Shown here in pieces: positions 1 through 16,589 of a DNA stretch of 64,000 nt (position 1 is the first letter of the stretch; each line of letters opens with the position of its first letter). The position numbers and the translations under genes were made by a program. The notes beneath the pieces are model-generated. The model saw nothing but the letters and a program-made list of their open reading frames with translations, had not been told where the DNA came from and made no database searches. This DNA is from Cymodocea nodosa (lineage: Eukaryota; Streptophyta; Magnoliopsida; Alismatales; Cymodoceaceae), in assembly GCA_036874045.1 (NCBI GenBank), contig JAZBRI010000011.1, positions 12,220,501 through 12,284,500 on the forward strand, read 5' to 3'.

Positions 1-467
1 TTTATAGACTGTGAAATGATGCGATCCCGAATACCACTAAAAATAAAGAATTCGAGAATGAGACGATGATGGCCAACATGAGAGAAACATAACAGCAGAG
101 TAAAATGAGAAATCGTTAAAGGTTCCCCAGAAGTACTCCAAATCAAATGGCAAATTGAATACATCGAAAACAAAGCCAAGAAAAGATGTAAAAATTATAC
201 TTATGAACATATCTTCCCATGGCATACTACACACGAAGACTTGAAAACCATGGCATTCTTACGGGACGGCAGCATCACCAACGTTCAACATCAAAACAAG
301 ACCAGCATCGCATTAGGGAATTGTTGCAAACACACGGGTTGAGACCGAACATAGATCCATAAATCACACAAAAGCGAAAATCACGGCTCCAACTACGTCA
401 CCACAATCCACGGAAGAAGCAAAAACCAAATCATTCGGGTGGAAGAAACGTGAACACGACTACTGAC
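1..467 (-). other. Intron 1 of the uS2 gene (partial)
   Basis: Non-coding on the minus strand after the donor at 467-466. The short open frame on this stretch does not resemble uS2 or any family I know. The intron extends past the window edge. Confidence 0.7.
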
Positions 468-591
468 CATCAGTACGCCTCTTGTAGGCGTAGCGCTCCA
501 TCTGGAAGTTGCAGTTCTTTGTACCGAGGTGGACCTCAGCAGAGAGCATCATCCGGATGTCCTCCTCCTTCTGCGAGAGATGCCGCGCCAT
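468..591 (-). CDS. RPSA: 40S ribosomal protein SA (uS2), first coding exon, gene truncated by window edge
   Basis: uS2 is a component of the small ribosomal subunit and acts in the cytosol. The exon starts at the ATG at 591 and encodes [15 protein letters not shown], then [16 protein letters not shown], then KRRTDG. This matches the conserved uS2 N-terminus, in which EVHLGTKNC is diagnostic. The reading frame runs into a stop just after codon TDG, at a GT donor (467-466). Plant uS2 genes are known to carry an intron at this point, before the IYI..LGKTWEKL segment. No second exon is visible in 1-467, so that stretch is intron 1 and the remaining exons lie off the left edge. The leader ahead of the ATG is short and variable, as in plant homologues. 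Only about 41 residues of a protein of roughly 290 to 310 are seen. Family call is confident; the donor site is inferred. Confidence 0.93.
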
Positions 592-638
592 GGCTGGTTG
601 GTGTGGTGGCTGCGTCCGTTCTCTCTCTGTCGTCTCTC

Positions 639-646
639 TAGGGTTT
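639..646 (-). promoter_or_regulatory. Telo-box AAACCCTA upstream of uS2
   Basis: AAACCCTA on the minus strand, about 50 bp ahead of the uS2 ATG. Telo-boxes are known promoter elements of plant ribosomal-protein genes and act together with site II motifs. Confidence 0.75.
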
Positions 647-745
647 GGGATCGAGACTACAGAGCGACGGCGCCGGCGCCCACGATTTAAATACGAGGAC
701 GAGACATGAAGAGAGTAGGGTTACAGTTCAGTATATGGCTGAGGC

Positions 746-789
746 GGCCCAGTGGCTATAGGCCGAGAAGGCCGAGAGCCTCCGGCCCA
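746..789 (-). promoter_or_regulatory. Two site II-type motifs (TGGGCC) upstream of uS2
   Basis: TGGGCC occurs on the minus strand at 751-746 and again at 789-784, just upstream of the telo-box. TGGGCY pairs are targets of TCP factors and typify translation genes in plants. Position and pairing support a role; the sites were found by eye. Confidence 0.6.
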
Positions 790-810
790 GATAATTGGTC
801 ATAACGCCTC

Positions 811-815
<5 letters not shown>

Positions 816-852
<37 letters not shown>
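816..852. repeat. (TA)n microsatellite
   Basis: An uninterrupted alternating TA run of about 37 bp immediately upstream of the uS2 promoter motifs. Confidence 0.95.
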
Positions 853-856
<4 letters not shown>

Positions 857-859
857 GGA

Positions 860-3570
860 AAATATTTAAATGCTTACTTATCATTAAGAATTTCCATAAT
901 TATCTATATGTTATGGAAAAAATCATATTTACGTGCATGCCATTGAAAATTTTTCAATCTTATGAAAATATTCTTCCGATTAAGTAGTTTCGTCACAAAA
1001 TAAATATAACGTCTCTTTAATATTTTATAATTAATATTTAATAAGTCACTAAGTAATTTATCCATCTAACAAATTAAATAAAATAAATATTACAATAAAA
1101 TCAAAATAGTTCCCATGCTTATGTAATTGCAATGTGAGGGAGATGGCAACCCAGTGCCCAAGGCAAAAGGTGAAAAGCAAGGAGAGAGAAGTAGAAAAAT
1201 TCTGAAAAAAAATGCATGCCTAATAACGGTATATTTATTCAACCAGACAATAATGTAATCAAATACTACAAAAACCATAATCCCAATAAAAATTACAATA
1301 TTGATAACATGCTTCGTATATGCCGTATATATTCCAATCATATTATTAAATAGTGAAAATTTAAAATGTTGACATGTGTATTTAATACCATTGTAGGGAG
1401 TGTTGGTATTTCAAGAAAAATATCAGAAAAAGTTTTCCGAATTTAAAGACATTTGTGCTGTCAAAAAAATAAAAAACATTTTCCTACGTTTATTGTAAAA
1501 AATCACCTTAAACTATTTTTTTTTTTTACATTCACCCATTCGCAAATTTATAATACTATTACTATAATAAATAAGTTCAAATTAACTGAAATTATTTTAA
1601 TTATTTATTATACACATACTATTATTCTAACAAACAAATACTATTCCTGAATTTCTGCTCTTATAATTTTTGGCATAAATGACTCAAAAAAAAAACATTC
1701 ACCCATGGTGCCCTGCTATGCTACAATCGGAGAACAAGAAGCAAACTAATTAAAAATTTCTTAAATTTAAAAATCTCAAACATCCTAATTTTTTAGCTCT
1801 ACAAATGGTACTCAATTTCCTTCTCAAGATAGATATTTTATTTTCCAACCTTTTAACTTAGAATTTATTTTATCAATAACAGGAGTCTAATGCAAGAGAG
1901 GTTTTTTTTGAAACGAAGAGAAAGTCTTAAGTATGAAATAGGAAAAAAGGTAGGTAGAACAACTAAGTATTTCACTGTAAGGAATAATGACGTTCTTTCT
2001 TCAAGTTGAGTTCTACAACGAAAGATTTATTACAATTAATTCTCAGCTCAGAATTTACCTATAAAAGGTATAAAACGCGCTTAAGATAAACAACAGGAAC
2101 GAGGGAAGCGTTAAAACAAAGTGTCTTAAAATCTTAAGTAGTGTTAATTCATTGACGTCAGTATATTTTAAAACAATTTTTTAGTATTAATGTTGTTTAA
2201 GTAATTTTATCTAGATGTTAATTGCAGGATAACAATAATTTTTTTGCCTATTATGCTTGGAATCATTTTTTGAATAAGAAATATTTTCACAAATGGATGT
2301 GGCAAAACGAGCAGACTCTTAGATCGTCTATGACATACATGCTTAATTATACCTCAACACAAATGAATTAAATTTCTTAACCTAAACATGATGCAATTAT
2401 AAATAAATTAATACCACACAACTAGTTTAAGCCGTTTATCAAATTTTTAATGTCTTGAACAGGCTGAGACATGATACGAGTAACAAGTCTAGCACGATTA
2501 ATGTGTTAAGAGATTTAATTTATATTTTTACGTTCCATGCTAAAGCATACCAACGTAAAAAAATATGACAATAATCTAAACATAGAAAACGACATTCAAA
2601 GCCCAAAAATTAATAATTCGTTATAATAATCCATATAAAGAAATAATTAATAAGGAATATATGCTAAAAATTAGAATCCATGGTAAACAGGTTAGCTCAA
2701 TCGACTTGTATGCGACACGTTTACCAAGCGAAATGTTAAATGGCAAACAATGATAAGACAGCTGGCTATGTGTTTGAACTCGAAAATTCTAAGATATCAT
2801 TATTAATGTCAAAAAAGTAAGTAATAATTAATAATTACAAGCGTGCATTTTTAATTTTAAATATAATCATCTATATATTTTTCAAAAGTGTTTTACCCTT
2901 TATCTATTAAATTGAAATTAATATATCAAGATACAACAAACAAACCAAATTACAATCTATCACGCATTAAAATTTCTAATCTTATACAAAGAATATTCGT
3001 CAAAAAGCTTGCATAAAAATTGTTAAATTTAAAGGATTTTAAATTAAATAACGACTATTTATTTAATAAAAAAGGAAATTTTATTGTATATTTGTAGTTA
3101 ACACATTAATTCAAACAGTAGCTTATACTCACTGCCGCATATTTATGAAATACCAAGATGCATTTTAATAAACCCTAAACCCTAAAAATCATCATCTATG
3201 ATTATACTGGAGATATAAATTCCACAATAATTTTTTTAAAAAAAAAAACAAAAACCTATCTTCTGACATTCCAGTTGTATAAAATGATGCTACGACGCAA
3301 ACACCTTATACTCATATTTATTGAAATAAGCTATATGATCATGTTGTACCAAAAAATGCAGATCTAATTAGCAGACATGACGCAACACATGCAAATACAA
3401 CACGGATTCAAACAATATATTAAAAATTGAACTTCGTCTGGTATGATAAGCTCTCGGACAAAATAGATAAGTCCTTGGGTGCAAACAGAAAATTACATGT
3501 CTAGCAAAACGCTGCAAGCTAAATAAAAAACTAGACCGACCAATGAGCAAAAAAGGTGAATTGAGAGTGC
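860..3570. other. AT-rich intergenic stretch, no gene seen
   Basis: The stretch lies between the uS2 promoter and the 3' end of RPS5. Open frames here are short and AT-driven, with no recognisable domain, no LTR pair and no transposase. The only distinct motif is the two-unit telomere-like repeat near 3170. Confidence 0.6.
3170..3186. repeat. Short interstitial telomere-type repeat (two AAACCCT units)
   Basis: AAACCCTAAACCCTAAA at about 390 bp beyond the RPS5 stop. Two units are too few for a telomere relic; it may be a chance telo-box pair or part of a decayed element. Confidence 0.6.
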
Positions 3571-3574
3571 CTGC

Positions 3575-5833
<2,259 letters not shown>

Positions 5834-5936
5834 CTTGACGATGACAGAAAATGGGAGGATGAGAGTTGGACGTCCTGGTCGAGGGAAGGAAGTGCGGGAG
5901 TACTTACGCGGCGGCGATGGTGATCGTGGGGTGGGC

Positions 5937-5944
5937 TAGGGTTT
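5937..5944 (-). promoter_or_regulatory. Telo-box AAACCCTA upstream of RPS5
   Basis: AAACCCTA on the minus strand about 105 bp ahead of the RPS5 ATG, the usual setting for this element in plant ribosomal-protein promoters. A GTAAGT at about 5912-5907 could be the donor of a small leader intron, but I cannot confirm that. Confidence 0.65.
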
Positions 5945-6437
5945 GATCGTAAGGTTTTATCGTCCTGGGTCGTTGAGATGTGCCACAAGAACACTTTAGG
6001 TTTTCAAGACCTGTCGGATTTTATATTTTCCATTGGCATTTATTTTTTTTAACAATATATTCTTATAATTTTTTTTAAAATTTGATAAGACCGTATGATT
6101 GCATATTTTCTTATTAAAATTTATTGGAATTTTTTCCATTAAATTTTACTTTTATTTTCAAAGAATTGAAGTTAATAAAAATTACTTTTTGTTAATTAAT
6201 ATTTTTCAAGAATTCTATCTATTTTAACGGTTTTCCTTTACGTTGGTGGATCTGAGATGGTCGTCAGGTAATTAGCAAACCTGTTTTGTGAATATTCAAG
6301 TTTTAATTATTATTAATATTTTTATTTAATCTAAAATTTTATGCTAATAGACCTTATTGTATAAAAAATATTTATATTATATTATCTACCGTTATCGGTT
6401 AAAATTTTTCCCACTGTTGTCGCTCGGAGGTGGTGAA

Positions 6438-8744
6438 ATGCCTTCGTCTCCGACGCCACCGCTACCTGCCGGTCCTGCTCTCCCATCTCTCCGGCGAGTT
6501 TCCTCCTCTTTCTCCAACACCCGAAATGCTGCCACGTCCACTTGCCCCTCCCTCTTCTGCTCGGCCCTGGAAGCCTACCCAGAATGCTCCTTCCGTTCAT
6601 CCTCCACCCACCCTTCGGTGTCCTCCGTCGCCGCCCACCATTCCCGCACCGTCAAGTCTGGCATCACCCACTTCGTCGAAGTGGGCAACCAGATCCTCGG
6701 TCAGTATGCCAAGAACGGACTTCTACTCGACGCCCGCAAACTGTTCGACGAAATCCCGAACCGAAACGTTAGAACTTGGACGGTCCTTATGGCTGGCTAC
6801 TCTCGTTGTGGGCTTTTCTCCACGGCGCTAGGTGTCTTTTCGGAAATGGTTGGTTGTGGGGAGGAGAGTGCGATTCCTAACCAGTTTACCCTGGCAAGCG
6901 CTTTCCGGTGTTGTGCTGGTGTCGGGAATGGTAGGGCCGGTAGGGAAGTTCATGGGTGGAGTATTAGGAATGGAGTTGCGTCGGATGTCGTGATGGAGAA
7001 CTCGATTGTTGGTTTTTATGCTAAGTGTGGAGACTTTGAAGCAGCTAAGAGGGTCTTTGATAGAATGATTGAGAGGAACATGGAGTCATGGAATGCCATC
7101 ATTGGTGCACATTTGGTGGTTGGAGATGTTCATGGATCGGTTGAGTTGTTCAGGAAATTGCCATTTCGCGACGTCGTGAGCTGGAACACAATTATATCTG
7201 GGCAGGTGCAAGATGGTTTTGTGAATACAGCTTTGGATCTTTTGTATGACATGGTTGCTGATGGTGTCAAGTTCAATGAGTTCACTTTCGCCATTGCATT
7301 GGGATTGGGCGGGAAATTGGCATATCTGGAACTAGGTAAACAGCTTCATGGTAAAATACTTAGAAGTGGTTTTGGTCTTCACGTCTTCGTTAGAAATTCA
7401 ATCATAGATATGTATTGTAAATGTGGTATGATGAAATATGCTTCATATGTTTTCTGCAGCATGCCTTGGTTTCATGATAAATTGGAGGATTCTTTGGTAT
7501 TTAACAATCAGTCAATGGCAAAAACCTTATGCTGGAGTTCCATGATTGCTGGATATGTTCAAAATGGAAGAGGTGAGGAAGCTCTTCGCTTATTTAGAAG
7601 GATGCTTTATGAACATGTTGAGTTGGACCAATTTACTCTTACAAGTATCACTGCAGCTTGTTCTGATGCTGGGGTTCTGGAGCAGGGAAGGCAATTGCAT
7701 GCCTGCATCGAGAAATTGGGCCATGGTTTCGATGCCTTCCTGGCATCTGCAATCATTGATATGTATTCTAAGTGTGGAAGCCTGGAAGATGCCAACGTGA
7801 TATTTCATGGCACAATGTGTCGGAATGTTGTTGTTTGGACTTCAATTGTATGTGGCTTTGCTATGTATGGGCAAGCAAGGGATGCTATTCAGCTCTTTGA
7901 GGCAATGCTTATGGATGATGTAAGACCTAATGAAGTAAGCTTTATAGGTGTTATATCTGCTTGTAGTCATGCAGGGTTGGTTGAAGAAGGCCGCAAATAT
8001 TTCATGTCAATGCAAGATGACTATGGTCTAGCTCCCAAAGCTGAACATTACACTTGCCTGGTTGACCTCCTAGGCCGAGCTGGTCATTTAGTTGAGGCAA
8101 AGAACTTCATCATTGATAATAAAATCACTCAACTTAGGTCTGCATGGAGTGCATTATTATCTGCCTGCCGGATCCATAACAATGTAGAGATGGCAAAATG
8201 GGTTGCCAAACAGCTTATTGATCTTGAACCGTCTGATCCAAATTCTTATATTTTATTATCAAATATTTATTCTAAAAATATGGAATGGATGGAGGCATAC
8301 AGGATAAGGACTTTGATGAAAGAAAATAGGGCTTCAAACCAGCCAGGACAGTCCTGGATTCAGTTGAAGAACATGATTCATGTGTTTGCTGCAAGAGACA
8401 AATTGCATCCCCAAATGATGCAGATAAATTCTTACTTGGAGAAACTAACAGAGAAGTTGAAGGCATTGGGCTACAACATGGGCACAAGTATGATGCTGCA
8501 TGATGTGAAAGAAGAAGAGGAGGCAATTGGTCATCACAGTGAAAAACTTGCTGTTGCCTTTGGAATCATCAATGCACCATGTGGAGCACCCATCAGGATT
8601 ATGAAAAATCTCCGTGTTTGCATTGACTGCCATGCTGCCATGAAGTACATTAGCTTGGAGACCAGAAGAGTGATTGTGCTTCGAGATGCTTATCGGTTCC
8701 ATATATTCAAGCGTGGAGCTTGTTCCTGTGGTGATTTTTGGTGA
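6438..8744 (+). CDS. Pentatricopeptide repeat protein, PLS class, DYW subgroup
   Basis: An intronless gene for a 768-residue protein. The frame is open further upstream, but 6438 is its first ATG. The N-terminal ~70 residues are Ser/Pro/Arg-rich, consistent with an organelle transit peptide. The body is a run of PPR motifs (for example GQYAKNGLLLDARKLFDEIP, DMYCKCGMMKYA, DMYSKCGSLEDANVIF). Extension motifs follow, then a DYW deaminase-like domain: HSE at 700-702, CIDC at 728-731, CSC at 762-764 and a terminal DFW. Such proteins bind organellar RNA, and DYW domains carry out C-to-U editing; the target here is unknown. Two departures from the usual ending are visible: FHIF where FHHF is common, and DFW rather than DYW. 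It is divergent from RPS5. Family confidence is very high; compartment and target are inferred. Confidence 0.96.
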   Translation: MPSSPTPPLPAGPALPSLRRVSSSFSNTRNAATSTCPSLFCSALEAYPECSFRSSSTHPSVSSVAAHHSRTVKSGITHFVEVGNQILGQYAKNGLLLDARKLFDEIPNRNVRTWTVLMAGYSRCGLFSTALGVFSEMVGCGEESAIPNQFTLASAFRCCAGVGNGRAGREVHGWSIRNGVASDVVMENSIVGFYAKCGDFEAAKRVFDRMIERNMESWNAIIGAHLVVGDVHGSVELFRKLPFRDVVSWNTIISGQVQDGFVNTALDLLYDMVADGVKFNEFTFAIALGLGGKLAYLELGKQLHGKILRSGFGLHVFVRNSIIDMYCKCGMMKYASYVFCSMPWFHDKLEDSLVFNNQSMAKTLCWSSMIAGYVQNGRGEEALRLFRRMLYEHVELDQFTLTSITAACSDAGVLEQGRQLHACIEKLGHGFDAFLASAIIDMYSKCGSLEDANVIFHGTMCRNVVVWTSIVCGFAMYGQARDAIQLFEAMLMDDVRPNEVSFIGVISACSHAGLVEEGRKYFMSMQDDYGLAPKAEHYTCLVDLLGRAGHLVEAKNFIIDNKITQLRSAWSALLSACRIHNNVEMAKWVAKQLIDLEPSDPNSYILLSNIYSKNMEWMEAYRIRTLMKENRASNQPGQSWIQLKNMIHVFAARDKLHPQMMQINSYLEKLTEKLKALGYNMGTSMMLHDVKEEEEAIGHHSEKLAVAFGIINAPCGAPIRIMKNLRVCIDCHAAMKYISLETRRVIVLRDAYRFHIFKRGACSCGDFW

Positions 8745-11059
8745 ACAAAATTTAGGAATGATTATGTAATGTCCATGCCTATTACTTTCACAAAAAAGTT
8801 GCATTATGACATCAAGATGTCATATTCTCTTATTTTGGTCTGAAGGCCTTGCAATATTAATTGAAAAATGTTGAGAAACATTTGGAGAAGACCAATATGA
8901 AGAAAACCCATTTGCTCGAGGACTCTGCTCTCAGGTATAAGCTACCTATTGGATTACTAGCATGCTCTGTCATTTCAACAATCTAGATTTCACATATCTA
9001 TGCTCTCTTAAGTTTGCCCTGATTTGGACATAATTTCTGTAGGTTGAAGAAAGCAGGGCAATAAGAGAAAGCAAGGATAGGAGTCTTTTAAAGTTTTATT
9101 TGCCAAGTGCCTCAGTGGTACGTCATTGATGATGTTGGTTTAAAATTTATTTATACAGAAGTTTATAATGTGTTTTTGCATTTATCAGAATTCAAGTTTT
9201 GGTAAGAGTTATGATTATCGGTGTCCTTAATTAATTGATTTATTGCAATTGATTATTATTGTAGGCTTAATCACAATATCAACACGTCAAGAGCAAAAAT
9301 GTACACTGCAAACATAGGGTCTATTTGTTTGCGAGATTTGATTTTTTTTTGTTTTGTATAATCAAAATGTCATGCAGACATCAGTTTTTTTGTTGTAGTT
9401 GAAAAAAAAACTCATGTGGGTGAATTTTTTTGTCTTGTGTTATTTGTAATATTGATTTTTGTGTCTATTTGACAAGGCGTAAAAAATCAAATGTGTTTGC
9501 TAAAAAAAGCCATGAGGAAACATTATTAAAATGTTGACAAGCCCTTAATGTTTTTCCAAAAAATTGTGCAAAGTACTCATTGTCCCTTGACATTTCGATC
9601 AGATGTATCACTTTTCGTGGTATTGAATAATGAGTTATGGTCACTAACAATGGATATGCTAATCAATCATTCATAGGTGAAATATGAAGTTTAAATGTAG
9701 ACAAAAATATTACTTTATCTAAAAAACTATTAAGTTGTGGTCATTGAATTTCCAAAAAAGAAAAAGATAAATGAACCCCAAAAATGATCTTAAAATCGAA
9801 ATACTATCATGAACATATTGTTTATAATGAACGTAAACATGATATGTTTAATTCATTTGTCAAAATATTATCATAATGATGTATATGAAATTTTTCTAAA
9901 TCAATAAATTCCATATGAAGGCCTTCTTTTAGCTCTAAAATTTTCAATTAGTGGTTCAAGTAGATATATTATTGTTTGTGTTCAAAAAATTCACGTCTAA
10001 AAAGTATTATTGTTTGCGAGTGTTGAAAAAGACTCCTGATTCTTGACACAATATTAACTTTGCTTGGTCATGGGTTTGAAAATTTAAGAAATAGTGTCTT
10101 CACTTTTGAGGCGAGACTGCAAGTAAATAGGCATTTTTTAGACCCTATTTTAGTGAAAACTTTGTGCATTGTATTGCTATTCATGATAATGTCAGTTGTT
10201 AACATGATATAGCATTTCATCTGTTAAGGTGCTATCATAAATTGCTAATTAACAAGTACAAACGTTTACAATGTTGGTGAATATGACATGTCATTCATCT
10301 CTCAATATATTATTATAATGATATCAATTAACAATTATGAGAACATTTACTACGTTAATGGTTTATTATGTAAACTTGATATTGCAATTAATCTGTCTTG
10401 CCAGACGACGACATTAAGTCATATGCCTTATTGCAATGGATCTCTTTCTTCTCAAGGTTGCTGGTACTTTCAGACTCCATTGTTTTCCTTCTGTTGGCCA
10501 CGATTGCGGAAGGATGAAGAGGTTGGAAAGGAATAGGAGGGGGGAGAGGACAAGAAAAAGGCACCGGTGAGGAACGGTCTAGAGCAGGTGGTCAATTGTT
10601 CGTCCAATACCTTGGGAGAAGGAAGGTGGTGGGAAGGTTTGCAAGGGAGTGAAAGAAAACAACACTTTAGAAGAGTGTTTCCACAGTCAAAGCGATGCGG
10701 TAACGCTACAAATGTCGTTTGAAGTTGCCAAATTAGGCCGTGAGGAATGCGACGAAGGATGTGGGTCCATTTTGGGGTCTCTCCACCAAATATCGTCCAG
10801 CAGTTTCCTGCTTATTTTGCAATGATTATTTAATTTTGACATATGAAAATAAGTTAATTTTTTTTTAATCAAGTTGACATATAAAAATAGGCTTGCACAT
10901 GAATAGCATACTTGGTAACAAGAACTAAAAAACACTAACGTATTTTCATACACTAGATCAGATAATTTTTAGCATACACTACGTATTTTACAAACCATCG
11001 AAGGAGAAGATGGAGCTTGCAATAGGAAACATGCCATAAATTCCGAGACGGGCAAAGCT

Positions 11060-11075
11060 GGGGGGGGGGGGGGGG
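11060..11075. repeat. Poly-G run (16 G)
   Basis: Sixteen consecutive G on the plus strand. Such tracts are prone to length errors in assembly. Confidence 0.9.
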
Positions 11076-11575
11076 TGTAATTGGCAAGAGATTCTTCTGT
11101 GGGCTGTATTGTTTCTCTTTCTGAAATATCTAATGTAATTAAATACTTGTGCAAGGCGTTCCCTGATTCACACGGATTCACTACAGACCAGACAAAAGCG
11201 ATGCGTTCCCTGATTTCCGCCGTCAAAACCACATCCATGGTTTTCTGAGAGGACGCGAAGCGCATCGAAACCACTCGGTCAAATGCGTCGACCGTGGCCA
11301 CAAGCAAAGCAAGCACACGTAAGTTTCCTTCCTTCTTTTAATCAGTACGCTGTCAGACACATGCTTCTCCTCCTTCGTCCTGAAGCGTCACGTCAAACGT
11401 TGCTGCATGCGTTGAATCCTTTTAGATCATAAATGTCATCACAGTTAAATTTGGTGATCTGAAAGTTATTTACTCTTTTATTTATGTGTCAGTGAAAAGA
11501 CTTTGTTATCCTTCTGCTCGCATGCCATTAATGTCGATGATGTAAAATTGTCAGTCTGGCCCCATGTCCTATCTC

Positions 11576-11594
11576 CTCTCTCTCTCTCTCTCTC
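11576..11594. repeat. (CT)n microsatellite
   Basis: About nine CT units in a row within non-coding DNA. Confidence 0.9.
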
Positions 11595-12167
11595 CACAAA
11601 GGTCCGTTAAGAGTAAATAAACTAAGATTAAGTTTAATTAATAGTTGACGATAACGACATTTAGATATAGCATTACATTTAATAGCACCAAGATCGGGCA
11701 TTAACACATGACCCACCTGGGTATCATTCAATAATATTCAATATGTTATGTAAATTGCATTATCAAAAAAACAAATTAATGTACATTGCAACTCAGGATA
11801 ACCCGAGTTAAGATCACGGACACTTGGTATGTTATGCACTGCGACACTATTAAATGGATGGGATTTGCAACATCGGCATTTAAAGGAAGCATTGCAAATA
11901 AACCCCGGCAACGTTGAAATATCATGTGCATGGATCGATCCACTAGATACATACCCTACCTACATTAAGGGTGGCATTTGGTACAAAAAAACCAACCAAA
12001 TGACCTAGATCAAATAAAATAGGGAACTCGACCGAATGGAAGATGTTTTGGGGGTTTTTGAAAAAATAATTGAAAATTTGGACCTCCAGGAAAGAAAGTT
12101 AAGGTAAAGTGTGGGCAGATATTCAATAATTGCTCTGAAATATCAACACCCACTAAGCAAGACTACG

Positions 12168-14116
<1,949 letters not shown>

Positions 14117-14221
14117 GAAGACCAGGGTTTTCTCGCCGGAGGCCTCTTGCTGGTGGGAAGAGGAATGGGATGCTTCGTTCTTCTATCTCGTCCGGCTTTT
14201 ATCGCGGGAGAGCGGGCGACG

Positions 14222-16580
14222 AGGGAACGGAGAAGAGAACACCGTTACAAGGACTGAATCGTCTTTTCACACGTATATTTTCCTGCCATTTTTTGTAATA
14301 ATGATATTTATTTTACATTCACTAATATTTAAATCTTGATAAAAAGTAGAACGTCACGCATCTGACTTGTTACGATTCACGGTTGATTGATATGGTTATT
14401 GAAAATCGTTAGGTGTTTTCCATTATTCAATTTGCAACATCTTCGTCGAAAAAACAATGCATGTAAGGCGACGTCAGGAAAATTTCCTGGCCTGCACGGG
14501 GGAAAATTATTCTGTTTTCTTTAATTAATTTTTATACCCTTTTTTTTTTAATACACAATCTTTGTTAGTATCTTTTTTTAATACACAATTTTGTTAGATA
14601 TCAACGTCATTCAATCTTAACCATTCATTTAAATACATTGAATGGTAAAATTTAAATTAAAAGTAAACACTTGTAAAAATAAAAAATAAAAATTGTGATT
14701 TATTGTAGAATTTTCTTAAATTTTTTGTAGGTAGCGATATATATATATGATGGTTTGCGTAAATGTCAGGTAAATTCTACGTTAATCATGTTTTATTGCG
14801 TAAAGAAATAACTATTAAGTTAGATACATACAAATTTTTTTAATCCTACAAGCCATGTACAAAATTAAAAAATTTGAGTATTCCAAAGGTTACTAATTTT
14901 CACAACCATGTTTGCGTTCGGATTTAGCATTTGTGCATTTAAAAAAATTGGAAAAAAAAAATCATGACATCTAAAAGGTGAAATTTTTTGGATTTTTTAA
15001 ACTTTTTAAATTCATTTTCCGTTCGTGGCAACCCTACTACGTGTGTTATTTTTTATTTACACTTTTATTCAATAATTTTCTTTTGAATCCACCCATGTTC
15101 GCTTTCCCATTATTATCAAAAAACTTCTCTCTCCACTTGTGCGTTCTTACGTTCATCTTTGTTTCATCGACATTTCTTCTTCAGCAAACATTTAAAAGTC
15201 ATACTCGTTGTTTACAAGTTTGTATTTTTATTCCCTGCCACGCTTGTCATTCATTAGTCTCAATCGTTATGTGTGAACCTCGCAAAGAAGCACAAGGTTG
15301 ACAAGCAACACACAAAATTAAGTGTTGCAGACTTATTCAATAAACTTCAAGCATATTGTTGAAAAGAAAGAAGAAGATGTAATTAGAGATTTCCACGTAG
15401 AGGGGTGAATTGGGTGCTTGAGGGTTCAGTTTATGTAATGCAAATGAGTGTGATTGAGGTTTTGCTTAATTTAATTAAATTAATTTAAGTTATTAGAATT
15501 TAAATTAGAGATAAAATATTTAATTAAGTGAATCAGGAATTAATTAGGAAATTAAATTAAGTAATTTAAGGATGAAATTAAATGATTTCTTCGCACATGC
15601 ATAACAACTAAATTTCATTTTCTATCATAACCATAAACATCTAAATTTTAATTTTTATCATTTTTTTTAGTTTCAATCATTTTTTTCGTTGATTTCCACA
15701 TTTTCTTTTTTCCCATTTTACACAAATGGCTCTTAGATGTCATAATTCATATTCTTACCGTAAAATTTCAACTTAAGATTAATTGACGAGCGAATGGAAT
15801 TAATGTATATACGATCAAGTCCTGTTCATATATATACATAATGCTTTTTATGATTTGTGATTTATTTTATATGTTTGGTACGAGTAGATGTAAGTAAATC
15901 TGTCTTGTACTATGTGAAATTTTAATTAAAAATAATCAAAACACGACTGCAATGACGTTTCAGTGTGTCTAAGAGTATCTTTCTTGTAGTATAGACTTGA
16001 AGATGATCACAGCACTCATCTGCCTGATTAATTGTTTTTCTATATTATAACTAATATTTTTACCAATAATTGAATTCTAAGATTTTTCTTTATTAAAGGG
16101 TAGGAACAGGATATCCGTTGTGGTTCTATCAACTTGATCGTTAATAACCCAAATTTCCATTTGCGGTGTCGTTTCCCATCCAAACCGGTGGTTAGATATA
16201 TAAGAATTAAAACCCATGCCTACGACGGTCTAAGGTAATATGTTAAAAAATATCCTGACGATACATTAGGAAAATATTTGGTTATGAAAAATATTCATGT
16301 GTTGCTAGGTTTTAAATCAAATCAAGTAACTATTGTTTTAAAAGGTAAGCTGCCAAATTTAACCTTAAAAACCAACCTCAAGAGCTTTGCTATTTTTGGG
16401 AGATGTAATTTAAACAGGAAACTGCAAAAATTAGGATATTCACCAACGATAATTCGGTCGATTAAAGATAATTTTTTAAAATACAGAAACATTATTATTA
16501 TTAAGGAAAATACAAACACGAAAACGATAAATTTTCACGTGGACGTGTACGTGAAAAAAGAAAAAAATACAGGGGTACCT
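14222..16580. other. AT-rich intergenic stretch, nothing recognised
   Basis: Upstream of the phosphatase promoter. Only short AT-rich frames are present, with homopolymer A/T runs and a small ATATAT tract near 14740. No domain, LTR or transposase remnant is recognised. Confidence 0.5.
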
Positions 16581-16589
16581 TTGCTAAAT

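Larger units (their letters stand above)
8745..12167. other. Intergenic stretch between two convergent genes, no gene supported
   Basis: The 3' flanks of the PPR gene and the phosphatase gene meet here. The open frames are short and lack recognisable domains. Around 10430-11420 the base composition is more balanced and includes purine-rich DNA, a homopolymer G run and a CT repeat, but I see no splice-consistent gene. Confidence 0.5.

Noticed and set aside
3170..3186. Interstitial telomere site.
   Set aside because: Only two and a half units; insufficient to infer a chromosome-end relic.
6357..6437. 27-codon N-terminal extension of the PPR protein.
   Set aside because: No ATG in this part of the frame; the sequence is AT-rich leader DNA.
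10969..11316. 115-codon minus-strand frame with a proline run.
   Set aside because: The proline run is the poly-G tract read in antisense; no domain recognised, so not called a gene.
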